From Hypericum androsaemum (lineage: Eukaryota; Streptophyta; Magnoliopsida; Malpighiales; Hypericaceae), in the NCBI GenBank assembly GCA_963995505.1, contig OZ023193.1, positions 4,610,521 to 4,674,520 on the forward strand: 64,000 bases of DNA, in the 5' to 3' direction. Below, one piece after another: positions 46,313 to 57,748 of this stretch; the first letter of the stretch is position 1, and every line of letters starts with the position of its first letter. Below the pieces are notes generated by a model. It worked only from the letters and a program-made list of their open reading frames with translations, did no database searches and had not been told where the DNA came from. A program made the translations under genes and the position numbers.

Positions 46313-47094
46313 TGTTGCAATAAATTATGGTTGAACGTCAGAAACGATCTTTAGAACGGGTCCGGAGTGGTCGTCCCAAGAGCGATTCGAACGAAAGAGA
46401 GAAAAGATGAAATAGGGGGTGAGAGAGGAGAAAAAAGAGAGTGGGGAGGAGAGATTTTTATTGATAGAGAAAGGAGAAAAACATGAAAAACATAAAAGAT
46501 AAAATCTACGAAGCTACATAAGATAAAAGCTACGATAAAAACTATGAAGCTAAAGGTTTGATGTGTTATTTTGTGGGTGTCTTCATGCCTATACCTAGCT
46601 CTCCTTATATAGATAAAGCTTGCCCCAGCCCCATAGAAAAACCCTAGGCCGTTTTCAACTAGGAAAACTTAACATAGCCTCGGCCTAATAAGGAAAACTT
46701 AAACTACTCGAAACTTTCAACCCATATTTGATCCTTTTCTATGCTGAATTTAGAAAAGTCATAAATAACAAAGTTATAGATTTCTGTCTTCTCCTTCTGT
46801 GACATTTGGAATCGTATCAATCCAATACTTGAGGAGAAAGTTACGGCATTTTTACCAAAATAGGTTCAGCAGATCCGCGGCCTAATAAGGAAAAAACTTA
46901 CTCCCGAAAATTCTGACCCAAGTCTGACCTCCTTCTGCGCAGAATTTGGAGAAGTCACAAACTAGAAAGTTCTAGATCTGTGTTTTATCTTTTTGTATCT
47001 TTTTTCGTATCAATCGGATACACGAGTAGGAAGATACTGCTATTTTACTGAGATATGGTCAAATAAATCTGAGAATTAATTTTCCGCTCCAACA
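46313..47094 (-). repeat. 3' LTR (minus orientation) of the non-autonomous element
   Basis: 782 bp, plus-strand ends TGTTGCAATAAATT and CGCTCCAACA; near-identical to 49203-49985 with scattered substitutions. Confidence 0.9.
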
Positions 47095-47269
47095 ATGCCC
47101 CCCACACGTCAATGTTTTGACGCTAGGAAAAGCGTTGACGTGTATCCGTCCTTGAACACGCAGAAAATTAACTCCACTCAAAAAATAGCCGGCTAAGGCA
47201 AGACCGTAAATATGTGGAGAATGTACCATCAAACCGGTCGAGACCTAGCTGTTGTAGGCGTGCAGTTGA

Positions 47270-48661
47270 TCACTCATCTCGAGATATCCATGTGCTCACG
47301 GCCTTCTCGCAAAAACTTGATTTAGGCCTACATGGTTGGGTGGGAGCTCTATGTCCTTCATTATAACGACCATACAATTGTTGTTGAAGGTCTTTGAGCT
47401 TTTTCCTTTGCTTTTGGATTTTTCGCTCCAACCTTCTTCGTTGAATCTTTGTGAGAGTCGGTCGATGAGACTCCAGACACTTGCCCCCCGAGTGTGGATT
47501 TGGCTTTCTTGGCATCTCCTTTCGCATAGGCTTTGTATGATAACTTGGAGACCTTGTAGTCCGATCACTCCTTGTGGGTCGTGTCTCACATGGTTGTTTC
47601 TCGGACTGCGAAAGTTCTTCCTTAGGCACCCAAACCTTAAAGGGTTTCTTTTTTTGGAGAACTCCTTGCTCGATTGCCAATTGAGTGACCATGTCTCTCT
47701 TAACCCACGCGTACTCAGGCGCCCTTTTTTTGTTGCTGGCCGATTTTGACCATGTGACTTGAGGACATTCCCTGTAATTTGAAACCTTTGATGGCCGAGG
47801 TTGAGCTGGCCCATTAGGTTGTTGCTTCACCGTACTCTTGCTTGGTTGAGGAGGAGTTGAACACTTGACTTTATCATCCTTCACCTTCTTTGGCATGAGC
47901 AAGTCTTGCCTTTTGGCCGGGATAATTTCGGCCGATGTAGGAGCTTCGACTACAATGTTGCAGCACTCTTCATGCCCCCCGGGTGAGATTGAATTCTGAC
48001 TGTAGACTTGGCCCCATGTGTCTTTCCGTTGAGTTGGGACAAAATTGGGCAAGCGAAGGTGGCTCACTACTCGTGGACCAAAGTGTGACCAGGATCTCCG
48101 CAATAGGTGATTCGGCGGAGGCCCTAAAATTCCCTTTGCTGGTGAAGGCCCAAAGATTCTCTTAGCCGGCGGAGGCCCTAGAATGCCTTTTGTATTTGAT
48201 ACAGCACTTAGGGTTGTCTCAGTTGCCAATGAGACTTGTGTCGGGCATGGCTCTTCCTTTTCCTCAAATGTGGGCCTTGTAGGCTCGATGGCCGTGGTGT
48301 CGGCCAACTGTGGACTAGTTGTTTGATCGACCTCTTCAATAAGGGAAAAAGAAGAACGTGTATACCCGGCCGATTCATGTACAACTGCCTCAATACTTGT
48401 CTCAGAATTGTGAGATTCAAAAACTATTTGGTCTTCAACTTCGCATACGCCACTTGATACTTCCTCAGTTGTTGATGTAGTCCTTGAATTCTCATTCTTG
48501 AAGGGCTTGTATCTTATTGCTCGAAGTTCAGCTCTTAAATCCTCATTACGTTTCATATATTCCTCCAAAAATTTTCTAAATTGCATGCAGAATGCTAGGT
48601 GTTCAACACGCTCTCTCTCATAATTATCATTGCTCCCCATAAATCCCTCATAACTTATCAT
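47270..48661 (-). CDS. Unknown 463-aa protein of a non-autonomous retrotransposon
   Basis: A single uninterrupted ORF fills the interior of the element, starting MISYEGFMGSNDNYERERVE. The N-terminal ~70 residues look like a charged helix (HLAFCMQFRKFLEEYMKRNE). The middle is Thr/Ser/Glu-rich with three GILGPPPAKR-like repeats. The C-terminal third is very basic and ends in a probable coiled coil (RRRLERKIQKQRKKLKDLQQ). There is no CCHC knuckle, protease or RT motif. Position and basic tail suggest a Gag-like packaging role, which is inference. The intact frame suggests recent mobility or selection in the element. I do not recognise a named family. Confidence 0.75.
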   Translation of the reverse strand: MISYEGFMGSNDNYERERVEHLAFCMQFRKFLEEYMKRNEDLRAELRAIRYKPFKNENSRTTSTTEEVSSGVCEVEDQIVFESHNSETSIEAVVHESAGYTRSSFSLIEEVDQTTSPQLADTTAIEPTRPTFEEKEEPCPTQVSLATETTLSAVSNTKGILGPPPAKRIFGPSPAKGILGPPPNHLLRRSWSHFGPRVVSHLRLPNFVPTQRKDTWGQVYSQNSISPGGHEECCNIVVEAPTSAEIIPAKRQDLLMPKKVKDDKVKCSTPPQPSKSTVKQQPNGPAQPRPSKVSNYRECPQVTWSKSASNKKRAPEYAWVKRDMVTQLAIEQGVLQKKKPFKVWVPKEELSQSEKQPCETRPTRSDRTTRSPSYHTKPMRKEMPRKPNPHSGGKCLESHRPTLTKIQRRRLERKIQKQRKKLKDLQQQLYGRYNEGHRAPTQPCRPKSSFCEKAVSTWISRDE

Positions 48662-49202
48662 GATTTGAAAAGATAAACCAAAAATTCGTAATCAGCCTAC
48701 AGAATGACCAATCTTTGGTATTTTAGTTGTATCTTTTCCGTCCAAACTCTGATTAAAGCGATTTTGATATCCTTGGAAAGATAACAGATAGATCTTCAAT
48801 GTTTCCTGAAATAACCGTCTCCTAATTCGGCCGCGAAAAAGACAAAACGCCTTCCAAAGCCGACTAGACTTTCAATCATACAGATCAATCGATCTTTAAT
48901 ATTTTGGTCTTATCTTCCTGGTACGAACTCCGATTGCGGCGTTCTTAGTATCCACAGAAAGAGGAAACAATGATCTTCAATTTTAGTGAAGAAAGCTTCT
49001 TCAGATTCGGCTCCAAAAAGGACCGGAACACCCTCCCAAGTCGGGTGACCTTGCTGGACATCCTCTTTCAGCACAACTTTTTACCAGTTTCATCCCTTTT
49101 GAGGAAGGACTCAAAACCGTATGTGAAAACTCATGTGTTGGGATGCAACAATCACTCTTCTTAGACGCCCTCCTTAGTCCCACCGAGCGTGCCAAAAATA
49201 AT

Positions 49203-49985
49203 TTGCAATAAATTATGGTAAAACGTCAGAAACGATCTTTAGAACGGGTCCGGAGTGGTCGTCCCAAGAGCGATTCGAACAAAAGGGAGAAAAGATGAAA
49301 TAGGGGGTGAGAGAGGAGAAAAAAGAGAGTGGGGAGGAGAGATTTTTATTGATAGAGAAAGGAGAAAAACATGAAAAACATGAAAGACAAAATCTACGAA
49401 GCTACATAAGATAAAAACTACGATAAAAGCTATGAAGCTAAAGGTTTGATGTGTTATTTTGTGGGTGTCTTCATGCCTGTACCTAGCTCTCCTTATATAG
49501 ATAAAGCTCACCCTAGCCCCATAGAAAAACCCTAGGCCGTTTTCAACTAGGAAAACTTAACATAGCCTCGGCCTAATAAGGAAAACTTAAACTACTCGAA
49601 ACTTCCAACCCATATTTGATCCATTTCTATGCTGAATTTGGAAAAGTCATAAATAACAAAGTTATATATTTCTGTCTTCTCCTTCTGTGACATTTAGAAT
49701 CGTATCAATCCAATACTTGAGGAGAAAGTTACGGCATTTTTACCAAAATAGGTTCAGCAGATCCGCGGCCTAATAAGGAAAAAACTTACTCCCGAAAATT
49801 CCGACCCAAGTCTGACCTCCTTCTGCACGGAATTTGGAGAAGTCACAAACTAGAAAGTTCTAGATCTGTGTTTTATCTTTTTGTATCTTTTTGAATCGTA
49901 TCAATCGGATACACGAGTAGGAAGATACAGCTACTTTACTGAGATATGGTCAAATAAATTCGAGAATTAATTTTCCGCTCCAACA
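49203..49985 (-). repeat. 5' LTR (minus orientation) of the non-autonomous element
   Basis: 783 bp. On the minus strand it begins TGTTGGAGCGG at 49985 and ends TTTATTGCAA at 49203, then the leader. Target duplication TTATC abuts its outer end. Confidence 0.9.
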
Positions 49986-50103
49986 TTATCGATTAATTTA
50001 TATTCGAATCGGATAAAAAAATTTATACTAAGCGCATTTTTCGAAACATCTCGGTACATGCATGAATTTCTGGGACGCACGCACTTAGTCGAAGTAACAT
50101 GAA

Positions 50104-50500
50104 GTAAACTTAACTTGGAATGCAATAATAAAAGCATGTCCTTAAACTTAACTTGGAATGCAATAATAAAAGCATGTCCTTCTATGTTTCAGGACATCTG
50201 GGTACTCAAGTGTCAGATTCTTCTCAGTGATTGTTGGCTTCGTAAATAGACCGGTCGTTAATGTTTTTCGTTTATATCATTATCCTAATTTATTGGGCTA
50301 ACAAATCTAAAATTAAGTCGGATAAAAATTTGAAAAATAGCAAAAAATTTTGATGAGTATTTAACCCTGGTACATTTTAAATGTCTTGAACTCGGGACGT
50401 GATGAATATAGAACAATGCCCTCATTAGTTGATATAAGTACTAATGGTTATTAATGTTGTAAATGATATAAGTACTAATGGTTATTAATGTTGTAAATGC
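50104..50500. repeat. Two short tandem duplications
   Basis: A ~43-bp unit (AAACTTAACTTGGAATGCAA and onward to GCATGTCCTT) is present twice at about 50105-50181. A ~36-bp unit (TATAAGTACTAATGGTTATT and onward to GTTGTAAATG) is present twice at about 50430-50500. The copies are nearly identical, so both are recent slippage or repair events. Confidence 0.85.
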
Positions 50501-50675
50501 AAGATATTCCAGGACAAATGAATTGTTGATCTGTATTTATTGGTCACGACTGGATTGACAAATTGGGATTCAAATTCAGTGGAAACATGGGTAATCCCCA
50601 CTGAAAGGGACAGGGGCAATATTGGAAATATAATAATTAAAATAATTAAAAAATATATCAGCAATAAATACAAGT

Positions 50676-51012
50676 ATGGGAATATTGGTTTCCATTTTCT
50701 CGGATATTAGTTTTCATCTTCTATGCTATTGGTTTCATTCTACTATGATATTGGTTTCATTCTACTATGATATTGGTTTCCATCTTCTATGTTATTGGTT
50801 TCATTCTACTATGACATTGGTTTCATCCTACTATGAAATTGGTTTCATTCCACCGTGATATTGGTTTTCATCTTCTCCAATATTGGTATCCCATTATAAG
50901 TGAAAATATATACCATTTGAATGTATTGGTTTCATTCTTCTCGAATATTGGTATCATCGTTCTAGGATATTGGTATCATTCTACTTTAATATTGGTATCA
51001 TTCATCTATGAT
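50676..51012. repeat. 22-bp minisatellite
   Basis: About fifteen degenerate copies of a 22-bp unit, TATTGGTTTCATTCTACTAT plus GA. Because 22 is not a multiple of three, all frames read pseudo-repetitive peptides; these are not genes. Confidence 0.9.
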
Positions 51013-51252
51013 TTTTTGCTAGAATTTTAAGCACTAAGTTCAAACAACAACCAAACACCAACATAAAGTCCCAATCTTTAAATACAAAAGCATCAGAACC
51101 ACATGAAATCGACCAATCTAGCAATAAACAAAGTCGAAATGGGTCATTTTTTTCGGACCAAATAATCAACGAAAAAGCTGGTGAAAAAAACCCGAAAAAA
51201 GGACTAAATAAAAGAGGAAATTCAAGAAAAAACCCAATTAAAAAGGGGGACG

Positions 51253-51335
51253 GGGAGGAGCAGGGAGGTTTCGGGATCGGGGGGGGAGGGGGGGGGGGGG
51301 GGGGGGTTCGGGATCGGGATTGGGGGGGAAAAAAG
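51253..51335. repeat. Poly-G tract with G-quadruplex potential
   Basis: Runs of 8 and 19 G residues (51279-51286 and 51288-51306) are embedded in further GGGG clusters. Such DNA is slippery for replication and sequencing, so the exact G count is unsafe. The tract sits at the junction to organelle-like sequence. Confidence 0.9.
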
Positions 51336-51354
51336 AAGGGGAAAGGAAAAAGAA

Positions 51355-52430
51355 AAGAGCGGACCTTTCCCTAGTACGAGAGGACTGGGATTTGGTGTTT
51401 CTCATATTTTACTGCGGGTGCCCGGAATTCATGGAATCTCTGGTCTTTCATACCCACCTGGAAAGCATAGCTACTTGGACTCCTGCGCTTGGAAAGGGCG
51501 TCTCCACCGCTTGTGCGGGCCCCCGTCAACCCCCTTTTTATAGCAAAGTTCGCTTGACATGCCGCGAATCCTCTTGAAAGAGAGGTTCTCATCGAATTAA
51601 ATTGATGTCCTTAAGGATGTCATTAAAGATGCTCTTCATTTTTATTTAATACAGAAGTTTTTGCAACTCATAATGAGAATTTTCGATTTGGGAGGTCAGC
51701 AGACCTATGAAACGCTTAAATTTTATGTGATTTTGTTAAAAAATATATACTTATTTACTTAGAACATTCATCTTCGGATTCCATTATTCTAATTAGATTC
51801 TTACTTTGAGTTGTTGGTTAAGACAACGTTGAAGACTTTGTAGATTTATAAGGATTCAGAAAAAACTGGATCTCCGCCTAAGAAATGAAATAGTTAATGT
51901 TGGGGCCATTATTCCCCAGTAGCTCAGCGGCTGGCTTTATATTGGAAATTCGAAGCCGCGGACAGCTAATGCCTTCCACTTATTGTACTCTTCTTTTTAT
52001 CGTTGGGGCCTCAACATCGACCCTCTCTTACTTAAAACATAGTAATCAAAAAAGTGGGAAACGCAGGTAGAGGGCTGGTCCTTTCCTTATCCCGAGCGAG
52101 AGTCTCTGAATGCATCTTCATGTATAAAGCCCGCTGACCCGAACTGAATTAGAAAGATTCTTCCCAAACCTATTTCCTTTTGACGGGAGAGGAGCTGGGC
52201 CACCTCGAATGGCGTGAGCTGCATGTATAAAACAAAATGACGGCCGATCATTTTCTATTCAATACGGGTAGGAGAAGACCCCGACTCAAGTCATTCTGCT
52301 TCTCACTGACGAACGACTCCAAAAAGCTCTTGATTGATCAATGCGACTGATCCTCGTACCTCCGCCAGCTCGGGCTTACTGGTCCTTGTAAATAGCACTG
52401 GAGTGATCTAGTAATATGTTGAGGGTATTT
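51355..52430. other. Organelle-derived insertion (NUMT/NUPT mosaic) with rRNA fragments
   Basis: CCTAGTACGAGAGGACTGGG near 51371 is the sarcin-ricin region of large-subunit rRNA. ACCGCTTGTGCGGGCCCCCG (about 51508-51527) is the antisense of the universal small-subunit rRNA 900 region. CTTGACATGCCGCGAATCCT followed by CTTGAAAGAGAGG (51552-51585) is plastid-type 16S rRNA in sense. The rest (to ~52430) has the even base composition of plant mitochondrial spacer DNA, which is inference. rRNA pieces in opposite directions show a rearranged mosaic; none is a functional rRNA gene. Confidence 0.65.
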
Positions 52431-52572
52431 TCGAGTTTTTATCCAAACATACTCATTAGGGTTCCATCAGATCTGTAAAAAAAGAATTTGATCAAATCTA
52501 AAGGCCCATATTTAGTCCATACCATGGGGATGATTTTTATGTAGTCCCCCCTGAATCCAAACCCGACAAATT

Positions 52573-52958
52573 GGGAGCGGATTTGGTCTTCAAAGACCAA
52601 ATCCAACTAGGACCGTCCTGGACGATTTAATAGTTTACTTAGTTATGATTTAATGGTCTATCCAGTTACGATTTAATAGTTTACCTAGTTATGATTCAAT
52701 GGTCGGTTTTTTCCTGTCCCAGATAAATCGAGACCGTCCCAGTTATCCAGTTACGATTCAATGGTTTACTCAGTTATTATTCAATTATTTACTCAGTTAC
52801 GATTCAATAGTTTACCCAATTACGATTCAATGGTTGTGGGCTTTTTTTTATTTTGCCCTCCGTATTTCTGCATTTTTCCAAAATAGTCTCCGCGTGTCCT
52901 TCAATAAAAATCCTCCAGCACCCTGCTGGATTTGGCCTCCAGGACCAAATCCGGTCCC
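52573..52958. mobile_element. MULE-type MITE, copy 2
   Basis: Left end GGGAGCGGATTTGGTCTTCA, right end the complement of GGGACCGGATTTGGTCCTGG; 386 bp. The flanks GACAAATT (52565-52572) and ACAAAATT (52959-52966) fit a decayed ~8-9 bp target duplication. The interior carries the same ~22-bp ACGATTCAATGGTTTACTCA repeats as the copy at 5983-6361. Confidence 0.72.
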
Positions 52959-54110
52959 ACAAAATTGACTAGTAGATGCACCGAATAAGGTTTTTTTCTA
53001 AACGAGAAGTCTCCAATCTCTATTACTCAAACATTAGTCCAAGTAGAACACGGACAATGAGACAAATTAATTTATTTCAAGTTATCTAGACAAACATCTA
53101 AACATGACGAGATAAAATAGATGCACCAAGTGACAATTAAGTAGAACATATTGGTTTTGGTTAACCATCGAATCAAGCATGATCTGTTAAAATTGTTATA
53201 CTTAAAATTCGACTATTTGAATACGTTTTATATTATTTGCAAATTTTATTGAGTCTAAATATTTGATCATCGGGAACTTTCCTCATTGGTTAACATCTAC
53301 CCAAAAATTTCTCAAAAGAAAATTGAAAATTGAATAAAATAAATAGAATGAGTACTATTGAATTTTTTATATATTGAATATAAAGCTAAGATATCCAATG
53401 ATGTGTTAGTCTTAGTTAACTTATATAAAAATTATGTTAGTATCTTCATAATTAATACAACACTTTAAAAAAAATTATTAATCGATTATCGGCCATTTTA
53501 CCTGGTGACAGAAGGCGTCATTGCGTTGAAGAATTGACGGAGGCCCAGAGTTCAATCTGTGGTGTAATCATTTTCTAAAAACTTACCTTTAAAAAAATTG
53601 TTACTAGACTTCCACACTTATAAACATGCACACCACAGTTGCAACTAGCGATGTATTAATCTCAACACCCTCAACTCGAAATAAATTAATTGGATCAAAA
53701 TTTGTACGGATTATGAATTTGGTGTTAACAAGTGATAACACGTGTTGTGCAAACAATAACATGTCACGAGATAGACACACTCTAATACCATAATAGAATT
53801 CTCATACTCAACATAAAATTTTAAACTAATTAATCAATAAATTTTCAACACGCATAAACAAACCCATCACATTCGCAAATCACGAGAACATCTCAATAGA
53901 TCCACTATTGCTTATTGATTGAATAAACACTGGTAATTTTTTGAAAGATAAATTTTATACCATGTCAAAATTTAAACCATGGACCTCTATGAAATTATCA
54001 ACGTCTCGTGCCATTAGACCAATAGATCTTTGGCGTGTAAACCCTCGTACTTATGTCAGTCCTTGTCCGGTCATCTATAATACATACAGCGACACCTTGC
54101 CGTACATCAA
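52959..54110. other. AT-rich intergenic DNA
   Basis: No gene, RNA gene or structured repeat is recognisable here. Confidence 0.45.
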
Positions 54111-54124
54111 TCACACACCTGGTC

Positions 54125-55257
54125 TTTTTTTGGGATAATTACTATCATGCCCCTGGTGTTTGGCATATTCGCCTCTCACCCCCTGTCTTTTGAAAATAGA
54201 TTAAAAACTCCTCATAGTTTGGCAAAATTATACTTTTAGGCCTCTCGCTGACGTCATCAGATATTTTTTCATTTTTTAATCATAGAATTGACAAAAATAC
54301 CCTTGAAAAAAAAGAGACTTACCTTTAACATCTTCTTCCATCTTCAACCAAACCCAGAAACCTCCTCCACCAAATCTCCTCCTCTCCTCTTCCATTTCAA
54401 AAAGTCACAAACCTCCTCCTCCACCAAACCCAGAAACCTCCTCTACCAAATCTCCTCCTCTCATCCTCCATTTCAAAAACCCACAAATCTCCTCCTCCGC
54501 CAAACCCTGTAACCTCCTCCACCAAATCTCCTCCTCTCCTCCTCCATTTCAAAAACTCACAAATCTCCTCCTCCACCAACCCTGAAACCTCCTCCACCAA
54601 ACCCACAAAAAAGGTTTGAGATTTTCAACTTCCTTCCACGAAAATGTAGCCTTTTGAGGTTTATTAGCTAAAGGAAGAAAATAATCTACCAACAAAAAAG
54701 AACATGGAAAATTAGAAATAATATCCTTCTTCTTTGTCTCTCTCTCCCCCCACGAAACCAGAGAGAAGGAGCAATATAAATATAACTTTATAACAGAAAA
54801 AGGACAAGCCTTTTCAGGAGGAGTGGCATTTTCCGAGATGGGTTTTAGGAAATAAAATAAATTTGGCAAGAAAAATTTGTGGGTCTAGGAGGAGATTTGG
54901 TAGAGTTTGAGGATGATGTGAGCCGTGGGTTGAAGATGAGATTTGATTAATTTGTGGGTTGGATTTTTTTTGTTCTTGGTGTTCTTTTTTTTTTCTTGGT
55001 GTTCTTGATTTAGGTTGAAGTTGATTCTTGGTGTTCATACTGAGATTTAGAGGATGAAGAAGGTAGATTTTTTTTAATATTTTTTCTAAGGGTATTTTTT
55101 TTCATTTCTATGACAAAAAAATAACCAGGGGCTTGAGAGTATAATTCTGTCAAATTAGGGGGAGTTTTTAATCGATTTTCAAACGACAGGGAAGTGAGAA
55201 GCGAATATGTCAAACACCTGGGGTCTGACAATAATTTTCTCTTTTCTTTTTGATGAT
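54125..55257. mobile_element. Inverted-repeat element with ~110-bp TIRs
   Basis: Left TIR 54134-54243 and right TIR about 55130-55240 pair over ~110 bp (shared words GGTGTTTGGCATATTCGC, GATTAAAAACTCC, AATTATACT). The flanks TCACACACCTGGTC (54111-54124) and TCACACACCCTGGTC (55258-55272) look like a 14-15 bp duplication. That is longer than usual for a TIR transposon and may mark a different insertion mode or nested events. The core contains a 75-bp minisatellite and no transposase. Confidence 0.65.
54351..54606. repeat. ~75-bp minisatellite, CTCC-rich
   Basis: Units start at about 54351, 54425 and 54502 (AAACCC...AACCTCCTCCACC, then CTCCTCCTC and CATTTCAAAAA), with a partial fourth. The open frames across it simply read the repeat. 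Confidence 0.85.
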
Positions 55258-55272
55258 TCACACACCCTGGTC

Positions 55273-56990
55273 AATACCGACTTTTGGTCGCGTCTTTGAA
55301 TTTTTATTATTATTTTGCTCCTCCAACTAAATGATTAATTGCCAATTCTCGTCCATCAATTAACAAATATATTTTTGCAGGCATGTAATTAACAATTATA
55401 CGTATTTATATACGTTGGAATTCCACAAACCAGCGGACTACAGAGTCAACAATTCTGGTTTATTCTCTGGTTGTATCAGACCATGTCAGTTTGGAATCAT
55501 CGAATTCTGAACTTGCCGGCCAAGTCTGGCTCAGTACGAAGATCAGGGCACTATTTGTCTTTTGGATTCACCATGTTCCAAATTGACATTTGGAATTCCA
55601 TATTTGCAGCACAGATATTATCAGGTTTTATTTAAAGTGAGTTTTTTAATATTTTTTTTTATTCGTTGATTTGAATCCAAAATATTTTTAAGCGAATCTA
55701 ACTCTCTTAACACTTAGAATAACTATAATTCGTACTTGAACCAACTGTAATCGGTTTGATCAGAATTGTAATGATTATGTATATGAATGTGGTGTACGAT
55801 TAATATATTTTTATTTATAAAAGGTGTATGATTAATTTGGTGTTTAAAATATGTCACATCTAGTTGGCCAGCTGATTCTTCATTCGTGGGAGGGAGTGGC
55901 GGACCATCATGCAAATTGCACACCCACTATCTTAATTAATTATATATTATCAGATCCCTGACAAATCCATTCCAATATTACATAATTTAACCTTATAGTA
56001 TTGTGCATAATCTAACAAGCATGTTGTCCTTTCTTAATTATCGGGGTGGGCTTCGTTATTTTTAAATTATAAAATTATTAAAACTTGACTTTGGGTTATC
56101 TACACATGACAATTATTATTATTTTCATTTTTAGGAACAACGTTTAATTTAGAATAAAACATATTGAATTACACGTAGTATTTTTTTTCGGAGATTGTAT
56201 AATTCACATGTATCAAATTCGAAACTTGCAACCTTTAAGGACATCAATTTTTTGGTGCAATGAATTACGCTCACCTGCCTTAAATCTGGTCAGCGTAATT
56301 ACGATATGTCATCCAATACCCATATTAAACGCCTAATATTAAATATATATATACCCATTTCCTCGCGAAGGAGGACTTTATTAACGAAGAAATCAGTAAT
56401 TACCAGAATTTAAGTACTGCCGCGTAGGACGAAACGGGCCCCACGCGGTTCCACTGCCAGGTCATATGAAACTTGCAAAATGTACAAGAGTTCACACTTA
56501 ATTTAAAGCTTTAAACACTTCTGTTTATTTATGGATGGTAAATCTTTCGGTTTTAATGCCAAACTTTTTCCAAAAATATAATCTCCTGCGCCAACTAAAT
56601 ACATTGTTTTAATATCATCTGTTATTTGGACAATTTATTACAGTAGTTGTTAAATATTTGGTCGGACAGTTTTCTCACATTTTACCCAACTTTATATCAG
56701 AGTGATATCAAAACAACTCTTTTTTCTATTGACAATTTTTCCTACTGAATTTTTCGGTGATAGGATTCTTAGTGAGATTATCGACTGCAACTCTTTCTTG
56801 TACTATTGTACGGGAGAGTCAGCGCTCACTTACGAAGAAGAGCATCGGTGTACATATTACTATATACTACTATATATTACGATATTAATAAAGAAAATTC
56901 TTATAAAAAATTATTTATCTAATTCGAACGTGAATTTGTCGTCTCTATTCGTGTTCGGATAACCTGTAATATAAAAAAAAACACAGATTC
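55273..56990. other. AT-rich intergenic DNA upstream of the ALA gene
   Basis: No coding region or clear transposon is visible. The right end should include distal promoter elements of the ALA gene. Confidence 0.45.
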
Positions 56991-57155
56991 TTGGAATTTG
57001 ATTACCGATTCCTTGAAAGAGAGAGAAACATATAAGATAGAGAGGGAGAGAGAGGACTTAAACCCCCTCCTCCCTTCCTTCCCTCCTTCTTTCCCTCTTT
57101 CTTGTTCTTTTTTTTTTCCTTCCAGTTTCTCTCTCTCTTTGAAAACCAATAGAAA

Positions 57156-57157
<2 letters not shown>

Positions 57158-57204
<47 letters not shown>
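57158..57204. repeat. (CT)n microsatellite in the probable ALA 5' UTR
   Basis: About 23 CT units, within a longer CT/GA-rich leader (57010-57204). CT tracts near transcription starts are common in plant promoters. A probable leader intron follows, from donor CAAG/GTTTCCCC at about 57321 to acceptor GATTCAG at about 57664. Confidence 0.9.
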
Positions 57205-57205
<1 letters not shown>

Positions 57206-57748
57206 ATTGGTTTCTCTGTCTTTGATCCCTGGCCAAGGCCAGCTCCTTGACCAAATCTCCATTAGCCAAAAGGGTCCTCGTTGGTTCTGGCCGAAGATCC
57301 CCGAGGCTCCTCATCTCAAGGTTTCCCCTTTGCTTTGTTTATTGGTTTCCCTTTGTTTTTTTTTTGTCGCTTTTGGTTGGAAAAATATGGTGCTTAACGA
57401 TGTTGGTCCTTGTAGTTTTAGCTGCACATTGGTAAAGTTTCTTTCTTTAATGATAAAGTTGGTGTCTTTTTGTCTCGCATTGTGGCGTTAATGATAAAGT
57501 TGTTTGTGGTTCTTTGCTCTTTTCTTGAATTGGGTATTGAGAATTAGCTCGTAGAGGGAAGAATGATAGAGATTTATGATATTTATTCGATGTTCTAATG
57601 CCTGGTCATTCTTGTATCATATTTTCCATCAAGTTGGTGATCCTTACCTTGTTGGTTGATTCAGGTGGTGGGGGGAATGGTCGATCAGGCTCGCTCAACG
57701 TGTATATGAGCACTAACGTATAAGGGCTTCTCAGCGGATTCTTGTAAG

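Larger units (their letters stand above)
46313..49985 (-). mobile_element. Non-autonomous LTR retrotransposon with a single unknown ORF
   Basis: Direct LTRs at 46313-47094 and 49203-49985 flank a 2.1-kb interior; the whole is 3,673 bp. The 5-bp target duplication TTATC is perfect (46308-46312, 49986-49990). Orientation is minus: LTRs read TGTTGGAGCGGAAAATTAAT at their start on that strand, and a C-rich stretch on plus (47095-47110, ATGCCCCCCACACG) is the polypurine tract by the 3' LTR. After the 5' LTR comes TTTTTGGCACGCTCGGTGGG, the probable primer-binding region. The interior has no RT, integrase or protease, only the 463-aa ORF. Confidence 0.9.

Noticed and set aside
50676..51030. Repeat peptide frames reading ILVSFYYDIGFHLLCYW-like units
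   Set aside because: They are translations of the 22-bp minisatellite.
51912..51990. Possible tRNA gene (AGTAGCTCAGCGGCTGG)
   Set aside because: A D-arm-like word is present but I cannot fold a full cloverleaf with a T-arm and anticodon arm; it lies in degraded organelle-like DNA.
54288..54606. Proline/serine or glycine/valine-rich frames on both strands
   Set aside because: They are translations of the ~75-bp CTCC-rich minisatellite within a transposon.
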